This document shows, piece after piece, positions 27,445 through 35,186 of a stretch of DNA of 64,000 nucleotides. Source of the DNA: Verrucomicrobium sp. (GTDB lineage: Bacteria; Verrucomicrobiota; Verrucomicrobiia; Methylacidiphilales; GAS474); NCBI GenBank assembly GCA_028283855.1, contig JAPWJX010000005.1, positions 209,149 to 273,148 on the forward strand, read 5' to 3'. The stretch's first letter is position 1. Every line of letters starts with the position of its first letter. The notes under the pieces were generated by a model that was not told the DNA's origin, ran no database searches, and saw only the letters and a list, made by a program, of their open reading frames with translations. Position numbers and translations under genes: made by a program.

Positions 27445-28617
27445 ATGCACCAAGTCGACGTGGCCGTGATCGGCGGCGGAGCCGCCGGCCTTATGACGGC
27501 GCTGACCGCCGGGGGGCGCGCCCGCCGCGTGGCCGTCCTGGAAGGCCAGGAGCGTCTGGGGAAGAAGATCCTCATCTCCGGCGGCGGCCGCTGCAACTTC
27601 ACCAACCTGGGCGCGCGGGCGGAAAACTACCTCTCCGCCCAGCCCGACTTCTGCAAGTCGGCCCTGGCCCGCTTCACCCCCTACCATTTCGTCGAGATGG
27701 TGGAGCGGCACGGCATCCCCTACCACGAGAAGAAGCTGGGCCAGCAGTTCTGCGACGGCAGCTCGAAGGAGATCGTCGCCCTGCTGGAGGCGGAGTGCGC
27801 GGAGGCCGGTGTCTCCATCTTTCTTAACCGGCGCGTCTCCGCCGTCGAGCCGCAGCCCGGCGGCGGCTTCCAGGTGGAGGCGGGCGGAGAGGCGTGGCGC
27901 GCGGAGAGCGTCGTCATCGCCACCGGCGGCCTTTCCTTTCCGAAGCTGGGCGCCACCGACTTTGCCTATGTCCTCTCCCGGCGGCTCGGCCTCAAAGTCG
28001 TCGATCCCCGGCCCGGCCTGGTTCCCTTCACGTGGAAGGAAGGAGGCTTCGCCGCCTCTTTAAGCGGCCTCTCTCTGCCGGTAGTCGCCCGCTGCGGCGG
28101 GACGGCGTTCGAGGAAAGCCTCCTCTTCACCCACTTCGGCCTAAGCGGGCCTGCCGTGCTCCAAATCTCCTCTTATTGGAAGCAGGGAGAGACCGTCTCC
28201 TTCGACCTCCTGCCCGGCCTGGACGCTGTCGCCTGGTTGCGGGAAAACCGAGGGGGCGCGCCCCTTTCCGGCATCCTGGCGGAAAAGCTGCCCCGCCGCC
28301 TGGCCCAGCAGTGGGCCGCCGCCCAGCATCCGGGGGCCAAGCCCCGCTGGGCGCAGGAGCCCGCCGCCGTCGTCCGGGAAATCGCCGGGCGGCTCAACGC
28401 CTGGCCGGTCCGCCCGGAAGGGACGGAAGGCTACGCCAAGGCGGAGGTCACCCTGGGCGGCGTCGCCACGGAAGGGCTCTCCTCCAAGACGATGGAATCG
28501 CGCGCCGTGCCGGGCCTCTTCTTCGTCGGGGAAGCCGTCGACGTCACCGGCTGGCTGGGCGGTTACAACTTCCAGTGGGCCTGGGCTTCCGGCCGGGCCG
28601 CCGGTCTGGCAGCCTAA
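27445..28617 (+). CDS. BaiN/YhiN-family NAD(P)/FAD-dependent oxidoreductase
   Basis: 390 aa flavoprotein of the HI0933/YhiN family. The FAD-binding dinucleotide motif is VAVIGGGAAGLMTAL (6-20). The family signature GKKILISGGGRCNFTN (39-54) is intact. IATGGLSFPKLGATDF and the C-terminal GLFFVGEAVDVTGWLGGYN with a FQWAWASGR tail complete the flavin site. Physiological substrate unknown for most members; the gut enzyme BaiN reduces bile-acid intermediates. The start codon lies two bases after the terminator tract of the preceding gene, and no promoter or Shine-Dalgarno is obvious there. A dihydrouridine synthase follows after four bases. Confidence 0.88.
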   Translation: MHQVDVAVIGGGAAGLMTALTAGGRARRVAVLEGQERLGKKILISGGGRCNFTNLGARAENYLSAQPDFCKSALARFTPYHFVEMVERHGIPYHEKKLGQQFCDGSSKEIVALLEAECAEAGVSIFLNRRVSAVEPQPGGGFQVEAGGEAWRAESVVIATGGLSFPKLGATDFAYVLSRRLGLKVVDPRPGLVPFTWKEGGFAASLSGLSLPVVARCGGTAFEESLLFTHFGLSGPAVLQISSYWKQGETVSFDLLPGLDAVAWLRENRGGAPLSGILAEKLPRRLAQQWAAAQHPGAKPRWAQEPAAVVREIAGRLNAWPVRPEGTEGYAKAEVTLGGVATEGLSSKTMESRAVPGLFFVGEAVDVTGWLGGYNFQWAWASGRAAGLAA

Positions 28618-28621
28618 CTTC

Positions 28622-29662
28622 ATGTCCTTGCGCCCGCTCTTGCCGCCCGACCGCCCCTGGCTGGCCCTGGCGCCGATGCAGGACGTCACCGACCTGACGT
28701 TCTGGAAGGCGATGCACCGCTACGGCGGGCCGGACGTCTATTACACCGAATACATCCGGGTCCATGAAAACTCCCGTCCGGACCGGGACGTCGTCCGCGC
28801 CGTGACGGAGAACCCGACGGGCCGCCCCGCCATCGTCCAGATGATCGGGCAGGACATTCCCTCCCTGGTCCGCGTGGCCCGGCAGCTCCAGCGCCTGCCC
28901 GTCTGCGCCATCGACCTGAACCTGGGCTGCCCCGCCCCGATCGTCTGCCGGAAGGAGGCGGGCGGCGGCCTCCTGCGGAACCTGCCGAAGATCGACGCCA
29001 TCCTCCGCGCCCTGCGGGAGGCGATCGAGATCCCCTTCACGGTGAAGACGCGCATCGGCTTCGACCGGCCGGAGGAGTGTGACGCGCTCCTCGACCTCTT
29101 CGCCCGCCACCCCATCGACCTCTTGACCGTCCACGGCCGCACCGTGCGGGAGATGTACCGGACGGAGGTCCATTACGACCGGATCGCCCAGATCGTCCGC
29201 CGGATGCCGTGCCCCGTCCTGGCCAACGGCAACGTCCTTTCCGTCCGCCTGGCGCGGGAGATCGCGGCGGAGACGGGCGCGGCGGGCCTCATGATCGGCC
29301 GGGGGGCGATCCGCAATCCCTGGCTCTTCGAGCAGATCCGGGCGCAATGGGAGGGAAGGCCGGTCTTCCGGCCCACGCTGCGCGACGTGCGCGGCTACGT
29401 GGAGCACCTCTACGAGGCGACGGCACAGCCCGGATTCCGCGAGGCCGACCACGTTTCCAAGATGAAGAAGTATCTCAACTTCATCGGCCAGGGAATCGGG
29501 GAGGGGGAAGCCTTTCTTAAGGACGCCCGCGCCGCCGGCTCGGGGCGGGCTTTCTTTGCGGCGTGCGATCGCCACCTTTCGGACGACGCGCCGCTGCCGG
29601 ACGAGCCTCCGGGCCGCTCTTTGCGCTGCGCTCGGAGCGAGCAGCTGGCGCAACTGGGATAG
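28622..29662 (+). CDS. tRNA-dihydrouridine synthase
   Basis: FMN enzyme reducing uridines in tRNA loops. 346 aa. LALAPMQDVTD (14-24) is the FMN strand. DLNLGCPAPIVCRKEAGGG (98-116) carries the proton-donating Cys103 in GCP, although the usual GAGA is GGGL here. VKTRIGFD, LTVHGRTVREMY, VLANGNVLS and LMIGRGAIRNPWLF are the standard Dus motifs. A C-terminal helical domain follows. Which of DusA/B/C it corresponds to is not clear. The last 146 bases are shared with the convergent RluA gene. Confidence 0.9.
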   Translation: MSLRPLLPPDRPWLALAPMQDVTDLTFWKAMHRYGGPDVYYTEYIRVHENSRPDRDVVRAVTENPTGRPAIVQMIGQDIPSLVRVARQLQRLPVCAIDLNLGCPAPIVCRKEAGGGLLRNLPKIDAILRALREAIEIPFTVKTRIGFDRPEECDALLDLFARHPIDLLTVHGRTVREMYRTEVHYDRIAQIVRRMPCPVLANGNVLSVRLAREIAAETGAAGLMIGRGAIRNPWLFEQIRAQWEGRPVFRPTLRDVRGYVEHLYEATAQPGFREADHVSKMKKYLNFIGQGIGEGEAFLKDARAAGSGRAFFAACDRHLSDDAPLPDEPPGRSLRCARSEQLAQLG

Positions 29663-30563
29663 AGGCGGCCTTTTCCACCAGGGTAGTGAAGGTGGCGGGA
29701 GCGGGGCTTTGAAAGCGCATGGCCGCGCCGCCTTCCGGATGGGGGAAACGCAGGGCGGAGGCGTGCAGCGCCAGGCGCCGCAGGGGATCGTGGCTGACGC
29801 CGTATTTTTCGTCCCCGGCAATGGGGTGGCCCGCCTCGGAAAAGTGGACGCGGATCTGGTTGCGGCGGCCCGTTTCCAGCTTCACCTCCACCAGGCTGTA
29901 GGCGGGGCCGGTTTTCACGGTCTTGTAATGGGTCACGGCTTCGCGCGTGTGCTCGGACGGGGCCTTCTCGCTGAAGACCCGGTAGCCGCTCCGGTCCGGT
30001 CCGGTCGTCTCGTTCAGGTGGCTGCGAATCGTGCCGGAAGGGGGCTGGAAGGTCCCCTGCACCACGGCGGCGTAGGTCTTCTCCGCCTTCTCCCAGTTTT
30101 CCTGGAGACGGCGCTGGGCCTGCGGCGTCTTGGCGAAGACGAGGAGGCCGGAGGTCTCCCGGTCGAGCCGGTGGACGATGAAGACCCGCTCCCGCAGGCC
30201 GCGCCCGCGCAGGTAGGCGGTCAGCTGGAAATAGGCGGTCTGCCGCTCGCCCCGGTCGGTGGCGATGGAGAGGAGGCCGGGGGGCTTTTCGACGACGAGG
30301 ATCTGTCCGTCCTCATGCAGGATGCGGAGGCCGGAGGGGAGCTTCGTCTCCGGCCCGGCGAATTTTCCGGCGCGCACGGCCACCTCGCTGCCGGGGCGGA
30401 CCGGCGTGTCGTGGCGGGCGGGCGCGCCGTCCACCAGGATGGCGCGGTGGTGCAGCCAGAGCTTGGCCTGCTTGCGCTTGATCTCCGGCCAGCGGGCCAG
30501 GAGGAATTCGATGGGGCGTTCCGGGGCGCCCGCCTCGGCGCGGGCTTGGTAAAGGTAGGTCAT
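29517..30563 (-). CDS. RluA-family pseudouridine synthase
   Basis: 348 aa. Residues 18-72 form an S4-like RNA-binding region (ARWPEIKRKQAKLWLHHRAI). The catalytic domain has VVEKPPGLLS and the RluA motif IVHRLDRETSGLLVFAK (catalytic Asp134), then YSLVEVKLETGRRNQIRVHF and GHPIAGDEKYG. The last ~45 residues are a basic, Arg/Pro/Lys-rich tail (e.g. RRPKGGDRTPQRKPAPSRRR) encoded in the region that overlaps dus. Its target uridine (23S rRNA or tRNA) is not determined. The start overlaps the deacetylase stop by ATGA. Confidence 0.9.
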   Translation of the reverse strand: MTYLYQARAEAGAPERPIEFLLARWPEIKRKQAKLWLHHRAILVDGAPARHDTPVRPGSEVAVRAGKFAGPETKLPSGLRILHEDGQILVVEKPPGLLSIATDRGERQTAYFQLTAYLRGRGLRERVFIVHRLDRETSGLLVFAKTPQAQRRLQENWEKAEKTYAAVVQGTFQPPSGTIRSHLNETTGPDRSGYRVFSEKAPSEHTREAVTHYKTVKTGPAYSLVEVKLETGRRNQIRVHFSEAGHPIAGDEKYGVSHDPLRRLALHASALRFPHPEGGAAMRFQSPAPATFTTLVEKAASIPVAPAARSERSAKSGPEARPAAARRPKGGDRTPQRKPAPSRRRGRP

Positions 30564-31288
30564 GCGTGTTTAAATTCGGCGACGGCTTCCGCCAGGTCGG
30601 TGTCCATTCCCAGGCCGATGCGGCCCAGCTGGAAGAGGTTCTCCGGGGAAAAGGGCTTCGGCTCCGGCCCGTAGCGGAAGGCGGCGCGGTAGCCGGCCTC
30701 CTGCAGGAGTTCCTGGACGACATCGGCGGTGTCCGGCGTGCCGCCGTCCCCATAGGGGAAGGAGTAGGTAAGGACGGGACGGTGGAGATGCTCCTCCAGC
30801 ACGGCCTTGGAGGTGACGATCTCCTCCTTGCACTCCTTGAGGGAAAGGCCGCTCAGGCCCCGGTGGGTGACGCCATGGGATTGCAGGGCGATGCCCCGCT
30901 TTTCCAGCTCGCGCATCTCGGCCCAGGAGAGGATTTCTTCCGAAGGCTCCTCGTGGAGGTCGAAGTCGTTGCGCCCGCCGACGTATTGGGTGGGGACGAA
31001 GATGACGCCCGGGCATCCGGCGGCCTCCATCTCCGGCAGGCCGTGGCGCAGGATGGAGCGGTAGCCGTCGTCGAAGGTGACGAGGGCCGATTTTTCCGGC
31101 AGGGAGGCCGGGTCCTCCGCGCCGCGCAGGAAAGACTCCAGGCTCAGGTAGGCGTAGCCTTCCTCCCGCAGCCATTCCAGGTGGCGGACGAAGAGGGCGG
31201 TGGGCGTGTAATACCAGCTCGTCCAGGTGTCGGGAGGCTGGGGGCCGATCTTGTGGTAGCCCAGGATGAGGACTTCCGGCTTTTTCAT
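30560..31288 (-). CDS. Polysaccharide deacetylase (NodB-homology) family protein
   Basis: 242 aa carbohydrate esterase family 4 domain that removes acetyl groups from amino sugars in polysaccharides. TFDDGY (71-76) holds the catalytic base Asp and a metal Asp. SHGVTHRGLS (137-146) supplies the two metal-binding histidines (138, 142). TYSFPYGDGG is motif 3. There is no signal peptide or membrane anchor, so it may act in the cytoplasm or on lipid-linked precursors. ATGA overlaps at both ends link it to the glycosyltransferase upstream and RluA downstream. Confidence 0.88.
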   Translation of the reverse strand: MKKPEVLILGYHKIGPQPPDTWTSWYYTPTALFVRHLEWLREEGYAYLSLESFLRGAEDPASLPEKSALVTFDDGYRSILRHGLPEMEAAGCPGVIFVPTQYVGGRNDFDLHEEPSEEILSWAEMRELEKRGIALQSHGVTHRGLSGLSLKECKEEIVTSKAVLEEHLHRPVLTYSFPYGDGGTPDTADVVQELLQEAGYRAAFRYGPEPKPFSPENLFQLGRIGLGMDTDLAEAVAEFKHA

Positions 31289-32457
31289 GAGGTGGCGGCG
31301 CGGGCGGGGACGGAAAGGGCGGTTTCGACGACTTTCCCGGCCACCGTGCGGGAGTCGAAGTAGGCCTCCGCCAATTCCCGCGCCTTGCGGGACTGCGCGG
31401 CGTAGTCGGCGGAGATCGCCTCCACGGCGGCGGCTGCTTCTTCCAGCGTCTCGTAGCGCCAGAGGCCGTCCCCCGTCCTGGAGGGAAGGTAGGAGCTGGG
31501 GCCGGTGTATTGGACCACGGCGGGTTTTCCGCTGGCCAGGTAGCAGAGGGTGCGGTCGCTCATCCAGGCGGCGTTGAAATGGAGGCAGGAGGGCTTGGCC
31601 GCGCTGAACTCCCCGTAGGACCGCTGGATGTAGCGTTGGTAGGCCTCCGGGGAACCGGCGACTTCGTGGGAGTGCTGGATGCGCCAGCCTTTGGCCTCCA
31701 TGAGGCGGCGGTCCTCGGCGTCCTGGCCTTCGCCGGAGATGCAGAGGGCCAATTCCATCGGATGCCGCACGCGCTGCGGCAAGTCCAGGAAAGGGAGGAA
31801 GCCGCTGCGCTTGCTGTTGGAGTAGTAGGAGCCGCCCTCGCTCAGGACGTATTCCGGCGCGTCCCAGTGGGAGACGGTGGTGAAGGGCGCGTCAGGCCGG
31901 GAGGGGGTGGCGGGCCAAAGGTCGACGGCGACGCAGGGGCGAATGGGATGCCAGGCCAGGCCCAGGTCGGGCACCTTGGAGCCGGGGCCGCCGATCCGCT
32001 CGCCGGTGGTGAAGTAGGCGTCGTGCCGGGCGAAGTCCATCTGCTTGTGGTGGACCCAGTGCTGGAGCAGCCCGGGGTCGATGTCGATGAGGGCCGTACG
32101 CGGATACTGGTCCAGGATCTCCTGCGGCAGGCCGTAGCGGAAGTTGACCAGGAGGTCGGTCTCCCGCATTCGGGCGGGCGTCAGGGCCAGGACGGAAAGG
32201 GAAGGGGGGATATCCCCCGGCCGCAGGGAGAGAAGGGCCAGGTCCTGGTCGAAACCGTAAGGCTGGAGGGCCTTTTGCAGCTGGATGAACTGGGCGGCCA
32301 CTTTGTCGTGGTCGGCCTTCGGGTCGATCGACTCGACCCAGGTGACCGCGTGGCCGCTCTTGCGCAGGCCCATGGCCCAGTTGAGGTAGACCCAGAAATG
32401 GCCGCCGCCTTCCAGGTAGCCCATCGTTTGGGCCAGGATATGAACGCGCGCGGACAT
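31285..32457 (-). CDS. Glycosyltransferase-like protein (CgeB/GT4-like)
   Basis: 390 aa. The N-terminal YLEGGGHFWVYLNWAMGLRKSGHAVTWV reads like the GT-B acceptor domain (quoted segment interpreted; key features are the Gly-rich turn and helix). The C-terminal half contains FSAAKPSCLHFNAAWMSDRT, then ASGKPAVVQYTGPSSYLP and a FETLEE-like region. These fit the CgeB/YkvP-type 'glycosyl transferases group 1' C-domain (donor binding, with a conserved Ser-Asp-Arg pattern). The acceptor is unknown. It sits between an AI-2E-type transporter and a polysaccharide deacetylase with three-base and ATGA spacing, consistent with a small glycan-modification unit. Confidence 0.72.
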   Translation of the reverse strand: MSARVHILAQTMGYLEGGGHFWVYLNWAMGLRKSGHAVTWVESIDPKADHDKVAAQFIQLQKALQPYGFDQDLALLSLRPGDIPPSLSVLALTPARMRETDLLVNFRYGLPQEILDQYPRTALIDIDPGLLQHWVHHKQMDFARHDAYFTTGERIGGPGSKVPDLGLAWHPIRPCVAVDLWPATPSRPDAPFTTVSHWDAPEYVLSEGGSYYSNSKRSGFLPFLDLPQRVRHPMELALCISGEGQDAEDRRLMEAKGWRIQHSHEVAGSPEAYQRYIQRSYGEFSAAKPSCLHFNAAWMSDRTLCYLASGKPAVVQYTGPSSYLPSRTGDGLWRYETLEEAAAAVEAISADYAAQSRKARELAEAYFDSRTVAGKVVETALSVPARAATS

Positions 32458-32460
32458 GGA

Positions 32461-33561
32461 TCAGGCGCGGTCGACGGTAGTCGCGTCGCCCGGGTGGATC
32501 AGTCCGTAGCGGGTGAGGAGCACCTTGAGCGTGGCGGTGAGGGGGATGGCCAGCAGGGCGCCCAGGAAGCCGCCCAGCAGGTTCGACCACACCAGGATGG
32601 AGACGATGATCGTCATCGGATGAAGGCCGATCCGTTGCTTCATCACCTGGGGGGAAATGACGGTGTTTTCCAGCGTCTGTACGATGGCGAAGACCGCCAG
32701 GGTTAAGAGGACCTGCTGCGCCCCGCCGCCCTGCTGGTAGAAGCTGACCAGCCCCGCCGCCAGGCCCACCGTGATGATGCCGAAGTAGGGAATGACGGTC
32801 AGCACCATAGCCGCCGCGCCCAAAGCCAGCCCGTAGTCGAGCCGCACGATGGTGAGGCCGATGGCGAGGAGGAGCCCGTCGGTCACCGCCACGACGATCT
32901 GGCCGCGGAAGAAGCTGACCAGGTATTTGTTCGTCTGCTCGATGATGACGACGGCCTCCTGCTTGAGGCGGGGATCCTTGATCGGAAGGTAATTGCGCCA
33001 GCCCTTCTCGATCCGCGGCTGGCAGACCAGGAAATAGAACAGGAAGAAAGGGATGAACACGAGCCCCAGCGCCAGGCCTACGGTATGGAAAATGGTTCCC
33101 ATGCCTCCGGCCAGCTTGCTGGCGGCGGCGTCCAGATGGCTCTTGAGCGCCTCCCCCATGTTGCCCAGGGGGCCGCTGTTCTGCGTCAGGAAGTGGTAGA
33201 GCTGGTCCCAGAGGCGGGACAGGAGCTGGGGCGCGACGGTGACGAGGTGCTGCGTCTCGTTATAGAGCAGGGGGCCCAGGAAAAACCCCGCCGCCGTGAG
33301 AAGGCCCGCGATGAGGACGAAGAGAGCCGCCACCGCCCAAAAACGGGGGCGAATCACCCGCTGGACCAGGTTGACCACCGGATGCAGCAGGTAGGCCAGG
33401 ATGCCCGCGATGGCCAACGGAATGAGAACGTCCTGCAGGACGTTGAGAAAATGGCCTAATATCCAAGCGGCGCCCACCGCGGCGGCGGCGATGAAAATGC
33501 GGGAAAGAAGGTCGAGGGCCTGCCGCTGGACTTTCGAGCGGGAGTCGGAAGGGGACGTCAT
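32461..33561 (-). CDS. AI-2E family transporter
   Basis: 366 aa polytopic membrane protein. Helices are visible at about 20-60, 68-95, 158-185 and four or five more after residue 215. The conserved features are PLAIAGILAYLLHPVV near the N-terminus, the FFRGQIVVAVTDGLLLAIGL segment and the C-terminal TVISPQVMKQRIGLHPMTII and LLGGFLGALLAIPLTATLKV motifs. The family exports autoinducer-2 in E. coli (TqsA), but many members are Na+/H+ antiporters or uncharacterised. The gene is the promoter-proximal member of the minus-strand unit leading to rluA and diverges from the DUF1800 gene. Confidence 0.88.
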   Translation of the reverse strand: MTSPSDSRSKVQRQALDLLSRIFIAAAAVGAAWILGHFLNVLQDVLIPLAIAGILAYLLHPVVNLVQRVIRPRFWAVAALFVLIAGLLTAAGFFLGPLLYNETQHLVTVAPQLLSRLWDQLYHFLTQNSGPLGNMGEALKSHLDAAASKLAGGMGTIFHTVGLALGLVFIPFFLFYFLVCQPRIEKGWRNYLPIKDPRLKQEAVVIIEQTNKYLVSFFRGQIVVAVTDGLLLAIGLTIVRLDYGLALGAAAMVLTVIPYFGIITVGLAAGLVSFYQQGGGAQQVLLTLAVFAIVQTLENTVISPQVMKQRIGLHPMTIIVSILVWSNLLGGFLGALLAIPLTATLKVLLTRYGLIHPGDATTVDRA

Positions 33562-33681
33562 AGGGTTTTTACGCCGTCTTCCCGGAATGAATGCAGGTCA
33601 CCCGCCCAGATTAGAAAGGTTTCCGGAAGGCATCAATCCTCCTATTTGCAACTTTTCCGGGCTCAGGCGGTTCAATTGGAC

Positions 33682-35181
33682 ATGCTCGATCCCTTTCCCC
33701 CTTCCGCCTTCACCTGGGAGCATGCGGCCCATCTTCTGAACCGGGCCGGATTCGGCGGGACGCCGGAGGAGGTCGACTCCCTGCGCCGGATGGGTTTGCC
33801 GGACGCCGTCGACTTCCTGGTCGATTACCAGAAGACGCCTGATGACTATGCCGCCCCGGCTTGGAGCGTCCCCGATCCGGCGGAGGTGGAGCAGATCCGC
33901 CTTCTCCGCGGCATGAGGAAGGGGAGCCAGGAGCGGATCGACCTGCAGCGGAAGATCTACAAAACCTACTCCCAGCGGATGGTCCAGCTCCACGAGTGGT
34001 GGCTGGAGCGGATGCGTACCACCGGCCGCCCCCTCCAGGAAAAGATGACCCTTTTCTGGCATGGCCTCTTCGCCACCAGCCACACGAAGGTCCGCAACCC
34101 GCTTCTCATGTGGCAGCAGAACGAAGCCTTCCGCCAGCGCGCCGTCGGCCAGTGGAACGACCTCCTCCTGGCCATGGCGCAGAGCCCGGCCATGCTCCTG
34201 TGGCTGGACGGAAACCAGAGCAAGAAAGGCGCGCCGAACGAGAACTTCGCCCGGGAGGTCATGGAACTCTTCACCCTGGGGGAGGGGCACTACACGGAAC
34301 AGGACATCAAGGAATCGGCCCGCGCCTTCACCGGCTGGCATACGGACGCCTTTACGGGAAAGTTCTACGCCATCCCCGCCCAATTCGATAAAGGACGGAA
34401 GACCTACCTGGGGCAGACCGGCAACTTCAGCGGGGAGGAGGTCATCGGCATCCTGGCCCGGGAGCCCCGCTCTTCCGAATACGTTTGGGAACGGCTTTGG
34501 CGCTATTTCGGCTCGGAGGAGCCCAATCCCGGCGTCTCCAGCGCCCTGGCGCTTCAGTTCCAGCAGAGCGGCTTGGAGTTCAAGCCTGTCCTGCGAACCC
34601 TTTTCCTGAGCCGGGAATTCTACGCACCCGGCGTCGTCCGCGCGCAGGTGAAGGGCCCGGTCCAGTGGCTCGTCGGCTCCTGCCGCAGCCTGGAGCGCAC
34701 CTTGCCGCCCACCGGCCCCACCTACCAGATGATGAAGCGGCTGGGGCAGGTCGTCTTCGCCCCGCCCAGCGTGAAGGGGTGGGACAGCGGCGTCAGCTGG
34801 ATCAGCACGAACACGCTGCTGGACCGCTACAACTTCGCCGCCTACCTAGTGCACGGGAGGCCCCTGGGATCGGGCGCGGGCGGCAAGCAGAACCCCGTCG
34901 AAAAGGCCGCCGCCAAAATGGGGATGGCGGAAGGCGGCGACCATCCCCAGCCGGTGGCCTTCCAGGGCGTCGACGTGCGGAAGCTCTTTTCCCCTGACGA
35001 GCTGGCAAACCCCGACGCCCTGCTGGCCGCGCTGGAGCGGCGCTGCATCCAGGCAAAGCTGCCGGACGACCGGCTCGCCTCCCTCAAGTCCTTCCTGTCC
35101 GCCCAGAAATCCTCCAACCCCGAAACGGTGCGCGGAGCGATCCGCCTCCTCATGAGCACCCCGGACTACCAACTCACCTAA
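33682..35181 (+). CDS. DUF1800 family protein
   Basis: 499 aa. It matches the DUF1800 family (uncharacterised, abundant in Planctomycetes, Verrucomicrobia and Proteobacteria). Typical features are the N-terminal HLLNRAGFGGTPEEVD, REKMTLFWHGLFATS-like QEKMTLFWHGLFATSHTKV, NENFAREVMELFTLGEGHYTE, ARAFTGW and SVKGWDSG. I see no clear signal peptide, although family members are often exported together with a DUF1501 partner. The ATG at 33682 precedes the family-conserved region; a TTG at 33646 is a weaker alternative. It lies five bases upstream of DUF1501, the partner it nearly always accompanies. Confidence 0.87.
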   Translation: MLDPFPPSAFTWEHAAHLLNRAGFGGTPEEVDSLRRMGLPDAVDFLVDYQKTPDDYAAPAWSVPDPAEVEQIRLLRGMRKGSQERIDLQRKIYKTYSQRMVQLHEWWLERMRTTGRPLQEKMTLFWHGLFATSHTKVRNPLLMWQQNEAFRQRAVGQWNDLLLAMAQSPAMLLWLDGNQSKKGAPNENFAREVMELFTLGEGHYTEQDIKESARAFTGWHTDAFTGKFYAIPAQFDKGRKTYLGQTGNFSGEEVIGILAREPRSSEYVWERLWRYFGSEEPNPGVSSALALQFQQSGLEFKPVLRTLFLSREFYAPGVVRAQVKGPVQWLVGSCRSLERTLPPTGPTYQMMKRLGQVVFAPPSVKGWDSGVSWISTNTLLDRYNFAAYLVHGRPLGSGAGGKQNPVEKAAAKMGMAEGGDHPQPVAFQGVDVRKLFSPDELANPDALLAALERRCIQAKLPDDRLASLKSFLSAQKSSNPETVRGAIRLLMSTPDYQLT

Positions 35182-35186
35182 AGCCT

